Below, piece after piece: positions 44,689 to 53,011 of a stretch of 64,000 nt of DNA; the first letter of the stretch is position 1, and every line of letters starts with the position of its first letter. The notes below the pieces were generated by a model. The model made no database searches and had not been told where the DNA came from. It was given only the letters and a program-made list of their open reading frames with translations. Made by a program: the position numbers and the translations under genes. The stretch is from CAZYQW01 sp964649825 (GTDB taxonomy: Bacteria; Planctomycetota; B15-G4; JADJEK01), in NCBI GenBank assembly GCA_964649825.1, contig CAZYQW010000122.1, positions 62,001-126,000 of the forward strand, read 5' to 3'.

Positions 44689-46917
44689 TGGGTCGACGCG
44701 GCGAAACGGCCGCACGCCCAGGCTCGGGAGGCGTTCGTTCTTCCGCATCGAGAGCCGGGCGTCCGGCCGCACGGCGTCGACGTCGCTCGTGTAGCACCCG
44801 CCGAGGATCGACCGGAAGTCACGGCTCGCGCCGGAGACGACGTCGACGCCCTCGCTGGCCGGGGGAGGCTCCGGGTCGCTCGTCCACTCGCTGACGTTGC
44901 CCATGACGTCGAACAGGCCGAATGGATTCGCCGCGAACGACGCGACCGGCGCGGTGAGCAAATGCCCGTCGTCCCACGGCACCGCTTTGATCCGCTGCTC
45001 CCCCACCGCGCGCCGGATGGTCGCATCGGCGAGGTTCGCGTGGCCTTCGAGGTCGCGCGGGTCGTCGCCCGGGTACCACGCAGTCGCCGATCCTCCGCGC
45101 GCGGCCCACTCCCACTCCGTGGTGCTCGGTACCGCGAGCCCAACCTCGAACAGCACCTGCTCGCACTCGTCGAACGACACGCTCTCCACCGGCAGCGACC
45201 GCGCGCCCGGCCCGTCCATGACGTTCCAGCTCGGGTTCGCGCGGCGGGCGATCCACTGCGCCTGCGTCATCTCGTGGCGGGCGATGAAGAACGGCGCGAC
45301 GGCGACCGGCGCGCCGGCTCCTTCCGGCGTCGCCTCGCCGCCGGGCACCAGGACGAGGATGATGCCGGTCTCCTCCGTGGCGTGGTACGTCCCCACGGCG
45401 TCGTCGATCTCTCGCGGGGCTGCGCCGGTGCCCAGCGCGAGGAATTCCCACAGCCCGGTGATCCGGTTCCGCGCGAGCGGGACGAGGCCGAGCTGCGGCG
45501 AGAGGTAGAGCCCGCCGAAGCGCGGATCCGCGAGGACGTCCGCCCGGACGCGGAGCCACGTCTCCCGGTGGTCGTCGATGCTCCGCGCCCGGAGGGTCGC
45601 GGCGAACACCCTTCGCGCGTGAACGTCCTCGGCGAGCGCGGCGAGCGCCGGCTCGCGCTCGAGCATCGCGCGAAGCCGCGCGAGGCGGAAGCGCGTTACG
45701 TCGTCGCCCCCGGCCGGATGCGGTGCGACCCGTGACGCGATCCGATCCCGCTCCGCCCGGTGCGCCGCCAGGCGGCGAAGGAGCTCGTCCGCGTCGGCGA
45801 GCCATGCGTCGTATCCCTCGAGGCGCTCGGGCACCGGCGGGAAGAGCGCCGTGGCCCGCGCCTCCAATTCGTCCATCCAGAGCTCGTCCGACAGGCCGAG
45901 GATCGCGAGCGATCGCTCCTCGGCAAGCCGCTCCGCCGCGAGCGCCCGCGACGCCGCGACGCGGGCCCAGATGCCTCCGCCGGCCAGGACGGCCAGCACA
46001 CCGAACGAGACGGCGAGCCACGCGCCGTGGGCCCGGACGGCCGCCGCGACGCGTTCGAGGCGGGCCGGGACGTGTACGGCCACGGGGGCGCCCGTGAGCA
46101 CGGCGCCCAGGTCGGCCGCGACGTCCTTCACGTCGAAGTAGCGGAGCGCCGCGTCGGATGCGATCGCGGCGGCGCAGATCGCGTCGACGGCCCGATCCAA
46201 GCCCCGATGGTGGCGGCGCGGACGCGCGGGCGGCACGCCGCCCGCGCCGACGCCGCGCGTCCGTGCAAGACGCGTCGGGTCGACGAACGTGAGGAGCTCG
46301 AACAGAAGGTGCCCGAGACGCGTGACGTCGCCCAGCATCGCCTCGCGATCGTCGCCGGTCCGCCGCTCCGCCAGCCCGAGGTCGATCAGCCGGACCGTTC
46401 CGGTCGCGTCGAGCATGACGTTGGACGGTTTCACGTCACCGTGCGCCACGCCGCGGGCGTGGAGCGAACCGAGCGCGAGCGCGGTCTCCATCGCGACGCG
46501 GCACGCGAACCGGACCAACCCGTCGTCGCCTCCGCCGCCCGCGGGCGGCACGATGGCGGCGAGCGTGTCCCGATCGATGCGGTCGGGGGAATGCCCGGCC
46601 GCGCGCAGCCGCGCGAGGACGTCCTTCAGCGTCAGGCCCTCCACGAGCTCGTAGGTGACCCACGTCGCGTTGTCGCGCACGCCGGTGTCGATCGGCGTCA
46701 CGACGTGCGCGCCGGCCTGGTCCGCGAAGAGCGTCGCCTCGCGCGCGAGACGGAGCCGATCGCGCGCCACTGTCCCCGCCGACGCGTGGAGCACCTTGAG
46801 CGCGACCTCGCGTCCTCGCTCCGGGTCCCACGCGCGGTAGACGACCCCCTGACCACCGCCACCCAGGTCGCCGCGGATCTCGAACCGTCCGAACCAGCGC
46901 GCCCCGTCCTGGCTCAT
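44686..46917 (-). CDS. Transmembrane protein kinase with FGE-like sensor domain, atypical active site
   Basis: 743 residues. Gly-rich loop DLGGGGQGVVYRA; catalytic loop HGDVKPSN (HGD at 159-161) in place of HRD; DLG (179-181) in place of DFG. The catalytic Asp is kept, so activity is possible. One membrane helix (around 325-345, AWLAVSFGVLAVLAGGGIWA) leads to an outer part with an FGE-sulfatase-like domain (FFIARHEMTQAQWIARR, PSTTEWEWAARGG, GLFDVMGNVSEWTS) that lacks the paired catalytic Cys and so probably binds a ligand. Its ATG overlaps the stop of the upstream kinase gene, implying a functional pair. Confidence 0.85.
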   Translation of the reverse strand: MSQDGARWFGRFEIRGDLGGGGQGVVYRAWDPERGREVALKVLHASAGTVARDRLRLAREATLFADQAGAHVVTPIDTGVRDNATWVTYELVEGLTLKDVLARLRAAGHSPDRIDRDTLAAIVPPAGGGGDDGLVRFACRVAMETALALGSLHARGVAHGDVKPSNVMLDATGTVRLIDLGLAERRTGDDREAMLGDVTRLGHLLFELLTFVDPTRLARTRGVGAGGVPPARPRRHHRGLDRAVDAICAAAIASDAALRYFDVKDVAADLGAVLTGAPVAVHVPARLERVAAAVRAHGAWLAVSFGVLAVLAGGGIWARVAASRALAAERLAEERSLAILGLSDELWMDELEARATALFPPVPERLEGYDAWLADADELLRRLAAHRAERDRIASRVAPHPAGGDDVTRFRLARLRAMLEREPALAALAEDVHARRVFAATLRARSIDDHRETWLRVRADVLADPRFGGLYLSPQLGLVPLARNRITGLWEFLALGTGAAPREIDDAVGTYHATEETGIILVLVPGGEATPEGAGAPVAVAPFFIARHEMTQAQWIARRANPSWNVMDGPGARSLPVESVSFDECEQVLFEVGLAVPSTTEWEWAARGGSATAWYPGDDPRDLEGHANLADATIRRAVGEQRIKAVPWDDGHLLTAPVASFAANPFGLFDVMGNVSEWTSDPEPPPASEGVDVVSGASRDFRSILGGCYTSDVDAVRPDARLSMRKNERLPSLGVRPFRRVDP

Positions 46918-49436
46918 CGGCGCGCCTCGATGCGGCGCGCCGGACGCAGCCCGACCGTCATCACCGCGCTCTCCGGCGTCAGCCGGAAGCGATGGTACGT
47001 GCGCAGGTTCGCGGCGCGCGCGTCGTAGCCGAGCCCCCGGTGGACCCTGGTCGCCTCGCGCGGGTCGACGCGCGCGGGACCCGATCCGGCCGGCGCGTAC
47101 GGCGCGAACGTCGTCGATGTCCACTCGGAGACGTTCCCGAGCAGGTCGTGCAGCCCTCGCGGCCCCGGACGGAACGACCCGACCGGAGCGTGCACGGGAT
47201 GTCCGTCGTCGAGCCACTCGTCGACGCGCCGCACCTCGAGGTCGAACGCGCTCCACGCCGCGCAGTCGGCGAGGTTGGCCGCGCCCGCGAGGCTGTCCGC
47301 CGTCGTTCCGCCCAGCCAGCCGCCGGTCGTCCCCGCGCGGGCCGCGAACTCCCATTGCTCCTCGGTCGGCAGCTCGAGCCCGAAGCGGCGACACGCGTCG
47401 TTCGCGTCGAGCCAGCTCATGCTCTCGACGGGATGCGCGAGCGTGATCGCCGCCCCTCCCGGATAGACGCCCGGCTGCCACCGGCTGACGTTCTCCATCC
47501 CGGCGCGCCGCCACTGCGCCTGCGTCAGTTCGTACTTCGAGAGGAAGAACGGGGCGACGTGGATCTCGTGCGCAGGCGCGAACGCGGCGGTATGGCCGGC
47601 CGGAACGTCGATTCCAACCGTGCACCCGCCGCCCTCGACGAGGACGAGGACGACGCCGGTCGCGGCGTCGACCACGTGGCGCCCGTGGTCGTCGACGCGC
47701 GGTCGGTCGCCGGACGCGACGTGCCAGAACTCGAAGCGGCCCGACTCCGGGTCGAGCCGGAGCGGCACGAGCCCGAACTGCGGCTCCAGCTCGAGTCCCC
47801 CGTAGATCGGCGCGCGGCGGATCGCGTCACGCGCGTCGTCCCACGCGGCGGCGGCGCCGGTCACGCTCAGCGCCTCGACGCGGGCGAGCTCCTCCATCCA
47901 TGCCTCGACCCGGGCAATCTCGAACGGCAGACGGTCGAGCCGGTCGAGCGCCTCGGTCACGCGCTCGCGCCGCCACCGTTCGGCACGCGTCGGGCCGGCG
48001 GTCGACGACTGGCCGAGCGCCTCGGCGAGCGCCGGACGTTGCTCCATCACTTCGTCGGCCGCGTCGATCCATCGATGGAGGGCGGCCCTTCGCTCCGGCA
48101 CGAGCGGCAGCAGACCCGCGACGCCGGACTCGAGCGCCTCGAGCTTGGGCAGCGCCGCGAGCCTCTCGAGCGCGGTGAGCCGCTCGGCCGCGCGTCCCTC
48201 GGCGTCGAACGCGCGATGAAGCTGCACGCCGGCGAAGCCGAGGCTGACGCCGAGCGAAAGTGCGATCGCGGCGATCGCGGCCGCCACGCGCGGGTGCCGG
48301 CCGACCGCGACGCGGAGGGCGCGGCGCAGCCCAGGCGGCCGCGCGCGCGGCGCTCGCCCGCGAAGGAACCGCTCCAGGTCGTCGGCGAGCGCTCGCGCGT
48401 CGGGGTAGCGGCGGCGGCGGCGCTTCTCGGTCGCGCGCGCGATGACGCCAGCCAACGCACGCGAACGGTCGTCGACGTCGGGCGGCAAGCGCACGTCGAC
48501 CGCGACCACGCGACGGAGGACCACGTCCCAGACCGGAGCGCGGAACGGCGACGTGAACGTCAGCAGCTCATACAGCAGGAGCCCGAGACCGTGGACGTCC
48601 GTCCGTCGATCCACGAGGTCGTGGCGGCCTCGGGCCTGCTCGGGTGCCATGTGCTCGGCGGACCCGAGGAGATCGCCGGTCCACGTGAGCGTGACGTCGT
48701 CCGGTCGGCGCGCCAGCCCGAAGTCGCCTAGCAGGACCGTGCCGTCCGGCTCGACCCAGACGTTGTCCGGCTTCACGTCGCGATGGAGGACCCCGCGCAC
48801 GTGCGCGTGGTCGAGACCCGCGGCGACGTCGCGGACGATCGCGGCCGCGGCGTGGGCCCAGGTCCGCCTCTTCTCCAGGATGCGGCGCAGGCCGGCGAGC
48901 TCGGGGCGTCGTTCGAGGCCGCGGCGGAGCGCGTCCACGTCGCGCCGGTCCATGCGGGGCCACGTCGCCCGAAGGTGTACGAGCAGGTCGCCGAGCGACG
49001 CCCCGCGCAGCCGCGGCATCACGAGCCACGGCCCGCGGACGTCGGAGCCGCACGCGACGACGGGCACCACGTTCGGGTGATCGAGCGCGGCGACGACGTT
49101 CACCTCGCGTTCGAACCTCGCCGCCCCCGACGCGTCGCCGACTCCGAGCGGGCGCTTTGCGGCGAAGGTCGCCCCCGCGGCGTCCCGCACCTCGAACACG
49201 ACGCCCATCCCGCCGCGACCGATCTCTCGAACGACCTCGTACGCGCCGATCCTCTCCGCCTCGCTCGTGTCGCGCCGCGGCAGGAGGTCGAGACAGCGCA
49301 GGCGCTCGACGTGGCGGCGGACCTCGCTCGCGAGGTCGGGGATCGCTTCCAGGTACGCCCGCAACCCCGCGTCGCCATCGTCCCAGTAGGCGTCCAACGC
49401 GAGCTGGACCAATCGTTCGATCTCGGCTTCGTCCAT
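46914..49436 (-). CDS. Transmembrane protein kinase with FGE-like sensor domain
   Basis: 840 residues from ATG 49436; an upstream ATG at 49520 would add a Pro-rich tail. Kinase parts: REIGRGGMGVVFEV, AAKRP, HRDVKPDN (D220), LGDFGLARR, GSAEHMAPEQARG. One membrane helix (about 440-460, VAAAIAAIALSLGVSLGFAG) separates it from an outer helical region and an FGE-like domain (FFLSKYELTQAQWRRA, LPTEEQWEFAARAG, GLHDLLGNVSEWTS) without the two catalytic Cys. It is divergent from the ECF sigma gene and overlaps the second kinase, the arrangement of planctomycete ECF-STK modules in which the kinase modifies the sigma factor. Confidence 0.88.
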   Translation of the reverse strand: MDEAEIERLVQLALDAYWDDGDAGLRAYLEAIPDLASEVRRHVERLRCLDLLPRRDTSEAERIGAYEVVREIGRGGMGVVFEVRDAAGATFAAKRPLGVGDASGAARFEREVNVVAALDHPNVVPVVACGSDVRGPWLVMPRLRGASLGDLLVHLRATWPRMDRRDVDALRRGLERRPELAGLRRILEKRRTWAHAAAAIVRDVAAGLDHAHVRGVLHRDVKPDNVWVEPDGTVLLGDFGLARRPDDVTLTWTGDLLGSAEHMAPEQARGRHDLVDRRTDVHGLGLLLYELLTFTSPFRAPVWDVVLRRVVAVDVRLPPDVDDRSRALAGVIARATEKRRRRRYPDARALADDLERFLRGRAPRARPPGLRRALRVAVGRHPRVAAAIAAIALSLGVSLGFAGVQLHRAFDAEGRAAERLTALERLAALPKLEALESGVAGLLPLVPERRAALHRWIDAADEVMEQRPALAEALGQSSTAGPTRAERWRRERVTEALDRLDRLPFEIARVEAWMEELARVEALSVTGAAAAWDDARDAIRRAPIYGGLELEPQFGLVPLRLDPESGRFEFWHVASGDRPRVDDHGRHVVDAATGVVLVLVEGGGCTVGIDVPAGHTAAFAPAHEIHVAPFFLSKYELTQAQWRRAGMENVSRWQPGVYPGGAAITLAHPVESMSWLDANDACRRFGLELPTEEQWEFAARAGTTGGWLGGTTADSLAGAANLADCAAWSAFDLEVRRVDEWLDDGHPVHAPVGSFRPGPRGLHDLLGNVSEWTSTTFAPYAPAGSGPARVDPREATRVHRGLGYDARAANLRTYHRFRLTPESAVMTVGLRPARRIEARR

Positions 49437-49553
49437 CGGGCTCGTTGCGACCGCGGTCGTCGTCGGGTCGGGCGGGAACGGAGGTGGCGTTCGTGCCGGG
49501 GCGAACGCCGCGGCGGTCATGCTACCATCGACCCGAGGAGCGACCCGATCGTC

Positions 49554-50153
49554 ATGCACGGCATCGAGGAAGACTTGCTGGCCCGCGCGGCGGGACGCGA
49601 CCGATCGGCTCAGGACCGTCTGATCCGGCGCTTCATGGCGCCGCTGCACGCCTACGTGAGGCTGCGCATGGGGCCGTTCCTCCGGGCCCGTGAATCGGTG
49701 CGGGACATCGTGCAGAACGCGTGCATCGAGGCGATGGAGCGCCTCCCCTCCTGGCCCTGCCGCGACGTCGACGACTTCCGCCGCGGCCTGTTCCGGGTGG
49801 CGGAGCAGAGAATCGTCGATCGCGTCCGCTATCACCGGTCCGAGCGACGTTCGACCGAGCGCGAGCGTTCCGCGACCGACGGCGACGACGAGCTGACGGA
49901 GCAGATGGCGGCCGCGTATCGCGACTCGCTGCTCACGCCGAGCCGTCAGGCTTCCGCGCGCGAGGAGATCGAGCGGATCGAGGCCGCGTTCGCGCGGCTC
50001 CCCGAGGACTACCGGCGCGTTATCCTTCTGTCACGGTTCTCCGGGCTCCCGCCGGCGGAGATCGCCGAGCAGATGGGGCGATCGCACCATGCGATCTGGA
50101 ACCTCACCTCACGCGCGCTCGCGCGTCTCTCGGTGCTGCTCGACGACGAGTGA
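49554..50153 (+). CDS. ECF sigma factor, STK-associated type
   Basis: 199 residues. Region 2: LLARAAGRDRSAQDRLIRRF, then ESVRDIVQNACIEAMERLP and LFRVAEQRIVDRVRYHRSER. Region 4: EEIERIEAAFARLPEDYRRV, ILLSRFSGLPPAEIAEQMGR, SHHAIWNLTSRALARL. A linker of about 45 residues joins them. GAGGAG precedes the ATG. It starts head-to-head with the kinase pair, with no anti-sigma gene nearby, so control by the kinases (as known for ECF43-type factors) is the likely mechanism. Target promoters unknown. Confidence 0.9.
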   Translation: MHGIEEDLLARAAGRDRSAQDRLIRRFMAPLHAYVRLRMGPFLRARESVRDIVQNACIEAMERLPSWPCRDVDDFRRGLFRVAEQRIVDRVRYHRSERRSTERERSATDGDDELTEQMAAAYRDSLLTPSRQASAREEIERIEAAFARLPEDYRRVILLSRFSGLPPAEIAEQMGRSHHAIWNLTSRALARLSVLLDDE

Positions 50154-50249
50154 TCGGCGCGGCGCGTTCACCCGAACGCGGTATGACCGCAACCGAAGAA
50201 GCACACGGCACGTGTGCGCCTGAGGACGCGGTCACGTGTCGGGTGGACG

Positions 50250-50290
50250 TGCTTCAAGTTCTTCGCGGCACCCGAAGAGAACTTGAAGCA
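50250..50290. other. Long hairpin between convergent genes
   Basis: TGCTTCAAGTTC (50250-50261) pairs perfectly with GAACTTGAAGCA (50279-50290); inside, TTCG pairs with CGAA across a 7-nt loop with a two-base bulge. No T-run follows on either strand. It lies 96 bp past the sigma gene. It may stop transcription or protect RNA ends, or be a small mobile remnant. Confidence 0.55.
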
Positions 50291-50351
50291 TGGAACCGAA
50301 CGTGCGTTCCGCGCCTTGCTCGAGACGTTCGCTCCCGCCGGGCCGCGGGCG

Positions 50352-50684
50352 TCAGTGGCGCGGGGCGCGCCAGTCGTTCGCGTGCTCGTACACCTCGCCG
50401 TCATTGCCTTGAACCCGCGCCGTGAAGTGCTTCGCGAGCGCCAGCATCTTGGCCACGGCGGCACGCGTCGGGCTCGTGGTGTAGATATTGCCGTCTTGCC
50501 AATCGAACCATGCGACTTCCGTCGAGCCGCGTTGATTCCACCGGGCCGAGTAGGGTCCGTGGGTGGAGTCAGGTGTCAGCTCGCCGTCCTCTTCCACTTT
50601 GCTCAGCCATGAGCCGAGTGGAATGTGCTGCTCTCCGTTCCTCATCCACAGAACGGCGCGCGTGATATGAACGTCATATCCCAT
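50352..50684 (-). CDS. Conserved small protein of unknown function (MGYDVHITRA type)
   Basis: 110 residues beginning MGYDVHITRAVLWMRNG, an opening seen in a family of small cytoplasmic proteins scattered in bacterial accessory regions. The rest has many aromatic residues (STEVAWFDWQDGNIY) and an amphipathic helix (AAVAKMLALAKHF). Some similar small proteins are immunity proteins beside toxins, but no polymorphic toxin is seen here, so this is only a possibility. Transcribed leftward, separate from the pair at 50804-51645. Confidence 0.65.
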   Translation of the reverse strand: MGYDVHITRAVLWMRNGEQHIPLGSWLSKVEEDGELTPDSTHGPYSARWNQRGSTEVAWFDWQDGNIYTTSPTRAAVAKMLALAKHFTARVQGNDGEVYEHANDWRAPRH

Positions 50685-50803
50685 AGGAACGCCTCATGGG
50701 CCGATTCTCGCTCTACCCGCCAAGTCCCCCTCGCCCCTCCTCCTGGGCCAGGTCGCGAGCCTCATCGTCGTCGGGCACTGTCTCATGTCCCAGTCCCCTG
50801 GAT

Positions 50804-51058
50804 CTAACCGTCGGGCTTCGCGTGACGGAGGACGAGATCCATGTGGGCCGCCAAGACGTCCGCCGCCGGAACCACGGCTCTCACGATGTTCCGCACCTGC
50901 TCGCGCGAGTACTCCGCTTCCGGAGCGCCGGGGTGCGAAGCAATGATCTGCTCATAAGCTCGGACGGCCGCGACGAGATGGCCGTCCGCGTAGTGCGCGG
51001 CGTGGGCTTTCGCGTAGTGCTCAGCCGCGGCGGTGACGGTGACGGCGGCCATGCTCAT
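50804..51058 (-). CDS. Small TPR-like helical protein
   Basis: 84 residues, nearly all helical: AAEHYAKAHAAHYADGHLVA followed by AVRAYEQIIASHPGAPEAEY, which together resemble a single tetratricopeptide hairpin, and a hydrophobic C-terminal helix. Its ATG overlaps the stop of the gene at 51055-51645 (ATGA), so the two form a coupled pair. Function unknown. Confidence 0.6.
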   Translation of the reverse strand: MSMAAVTVTAAAEHYAKAHAAHYADGHLVAAVRAYEQIIASHPGAPEAEYSREQVRNIVRAVVPAADVLAAHMDLVLRHAKPDG

Positions 51059-51645
51059 GTTCCGCGCGGGCTACGAACGGATGCACGAACGGATGAAGCA
51101 GCGGCGCTCTCCGTCGCTTCCGTCGTCATGGCCACCGCGGCCGCATCGGCGGAGTCCGTCAGCTCGAGCTTCGCGCAGCGTTCGCGAACGGATCGGAACG
51201 GCATGCCCGCCTCGCGGCGGTAGCGTTCGGCACGGATGAACCAAAGCGCCAGTCCGCCAGTGTTGTGATGCGGCATTCGCGAATCGGGGCTGCCGCGAAC
51301 GCCGAGCGACCCCTTCTTGCCCGTCGTGCGCCAGCCACGACGCTCCATGATCATTCGAACGAGAACCCCGATGCTCTGCCTCAGCCGCGCGCTCCGTCGC
51401 CGATGGAGGGTCTCGAAGAACCGACCGATGACCGGTTCCGCCTCGAGTTCTCTCACGACTCCCGCCAGCGGCGCTCTGTCGTGATGGACCTCGGAATCCT
51501 CCATCCGGCGTTGGCGGTCGGGGTCGTTGAAGAACTCGAGCACTTCGTCGAACGAGATGTCCGGATCATTGAAAACGTCCGCGAACGTCTTTCCGTGCTG
51601 ATCCGAGAGGAACTGTTCCCGCGTGACGACCGTCGCTGAGTTCAT
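51055..51645 (-). CDS. Accessory protein of unknown function
   Basis: 196 residues from ATG 51645. Charged N-terminal helices (VVTREQFLSDQHGKTFADVF) are followed by a central motif RQSIGVLVRMIMERRGWRTT and then GKKGSLGVRG and ALWFIRAERYRREAG. That central GVxVRxIMExxGW-TGKKGSL-WFxRAERY pattern I have seen in small proteins of accessory regions, function unknown. The C-terminus is low-complexity. An AT-rich inverted repeat sits in its promoter, suggesting a dedicated repressor, perhaps itself. Coupled to the TPR-like gene. Confidence 0.6.
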   Translation of the reverse strand: MNSATVVTREQFLSDQHGKTFADVFNDPDISFDEVLEFFNDPDRQRRMEDSEVHHDRAPLAGVVRELEAEPVIGRFFETLHRRRSARLRQSIGVLVRMIMERRGWRTTGKKGSLGVRGSPDSRMPHHNTGGLALWFIRAERYRREAGMPFRSVRERCAKLELTDSADAAAVAMTTEATESAAASSVRASVRSPRGT

Positions 51646-51662
51646 GATTCGTACCCATACAA

Positions 51663-51695
51663 GTTTTGTAGGTGTGAATAGTGTACTTACAAAAC
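51663..51695 (-). promoter_or_regulatory. AT-rich inverted repeat overlapping a promoter
   Basis: GTTTTGTA (51663-51670) and TACAAAAC (51688-51695) form an 8-bp inverted repeat 17 bases apart in otherwise GC-rich DNA. On the minus strand, TTGTAA and TACAAA, 16 bases apart, resemble -35 and -10 boxes, each inside one repeat arm. It ends 17 bp before the ATG at 51645. A repressor dimer binding here would block the promoter. Confidence 0.55.
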
Positions 51696-51780
51696 GCGGC
51701 GGATCCACTCGCAAATCCAACGCGCGCTGCACCACGCATCGCTCGATGCACGACCACGAATTCGCTGCTTGGCCCGAGCT

Positions 51781-52743
51781 TTACCCGCCCCCGAGGCTGC
51801 CCGACAGCCGCTTGATCCGGCCGTACAGCCGCCGGTCCTCCACGGCATGCGCCGCGTAGAGCGCGATCACGCGATCGACTCGATGCACGCGGCGCGCCGC
51901 TGCCTCCATCGCGGTCGACAGCTTGACGTTCCGACCATGCGTGGGAAACACGTCGATGAAGTAGTCGAGCGCCAGGTCATATGCTTGGAGCCGATACGCG
52001 ATCCACGCCACCCGCGCCTTGATCGATGGGTCGAGCGCAGCGCCGGCCTCGGCGAGGAACTGGCGCGCCTCCTTCGAGCGTCCCGACCGGATCAGCGTGT
52101 CGACGTACTCGGGGACGAGCTCGGGAGACACGTCCTCCCCCAGGTCACGCAGCGTCTCGACCTCATCAATGAACTCGGCCGGCGCGGTGATGCGCGCGCG
52201 AAGGCGCGTACGCTGGCTCCTCGCCACCGGGTCGTCCGCCCGATGCTCGAGGTAGCGCTCGCATGCTTCGAGCGCACGCGCGGCGTCACCCTTGCGTTCG
52301 TGGAGCCACGCGAGATCGCGCCACGCGTGGACGTACCGCGACGTGAGCGCCGTGAGCACCGCCTCGGCCTCGTCGAACCGCCCGATCTGAGTGAGGGTGC
52401 ATCCGATCTGAACCCGCGTCCAACCGTCGGGATGAAGGCGTTCGCTTTCCCGGAACTGCTCGAGTGCCGCGTCGTACTCGCGGGCCCGGTACGCGGCCTG
52501 GCCGGCCAGGAATCGGATGCGCGGCGAGTCGGGGAAGAGCTCGAGCAGCGTCGCAGCGAGCATGGCAGCCTCTTCCAGCCGACCAACGCGGATCAGGTGA
52601 TCGAGCCGCAGGCCGCGCGTCTCTCTCGACAGCGGGTCCTCCTGCTCTAGGCGAGCCAGTGCTTCCGCGGCGCCGGGGAGATCCGCGCTCTTCAGCCGAT
52701 CCAACACCTGCCGGCGGAGCACTTGGACGACGTCTCGAACCAC
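51781..52743 (-). CDS. Tetratricopeptide-repeat protein
   Basis: 320 residues made of about seven TPR-like hairpins, for example AAALARLEQEDPLSRETRGL-like repeats (AEALARLEQEDPLSRETR), AGQAAYRAREYDAALEQFRE, CTLTQIGRFDEAEAVLTAL and LAWLHERKGDAARALEACER. No signal peptide or catalytic domain, so it is a cytoplasmic scaffold or adaptor. It is divergent from the giant ATPase gene, with 268 bp between them that hold the conserved 47-nt element; this makes a functional link with the ATPase plausible but unproven. Confidence 0.78.
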   Translation of the reverse strand: MVRDVVQVLRRQVLDRLKSADLPGAAEALARLEQEDPLSRETRGLRLDHLIRVGRLEEAAMLAATLLELFPDSPRIRFLAGQAAYRAREYDAALEQFRESERLHPDGWTRVQIGCTLTQIGRFDEAEAVLTALTSRYVHAWRDLAWLHERKGDAARALEACERYLEHRADDPVARSQRTRLRARITAPAEFIDEVETLRDLGEDVSPELVPEYVDTLIRSGRSKEARQFLAEAGAALDPSIKARVAWIAYRLQAYDLALDYFIDVFPTHGRNVKLSTAMEAAARRVHRVDRVIALYAAHAVEDRRLYGRIKRLSGSLGGG

Positions 52744-52926
52744 TTCCGATCCCTTCGACCCTCAGCGGAGGCACGGCGGCCTCCGACCGGGAATGAACCG
52801 TACGACGCAAGCCAAGTCTAGCAGACCGTCGATGGAGTCCTCCGGATCGAGGAATCCCCGTTCCTGGCAAGGCGCGACGACGACCGCCTATTCGCGATCC
52901 GCCGAGGAGGAGCAACAGAACCCGGG

Positions 52927-52973
52927 CGGAGAGGGCCGCACAAAACGAGAAGTTATTCTCGAGCGAACCCTAA
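52927..52973 (+). promoter_or_regulatory. Conserved 47-nt upstream element, copy 2
   Basis: Matches 639-685 at 41 of 47 positions without gaps; shared blocks are CGGAGAG, CACAAAAC, AAGTTATTCTCG and CCCTAA. It ends 38 nt before ATG 53012 of the giant ATPase gene. The six differences cluster outside these blocks, as expected for a functional site such as a promoter for a specific sigma factor. It lies in the same orientation relative to its gene as copy 1. Confidence 0.6.
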
Positions 52974-53011
52974 GCTCAACGGCTTCCGCCGGATCGAGGA
53001 CGTTCCTTCCT

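Noticed and set aside
52793..53011. Upstream extension of the giant ATPase reading frame
   Set aside because: The extra ~73 residues are low-complexity and contain the conserved 47-nt element also found upstream of another gene, so ATG 53012 is the better start.
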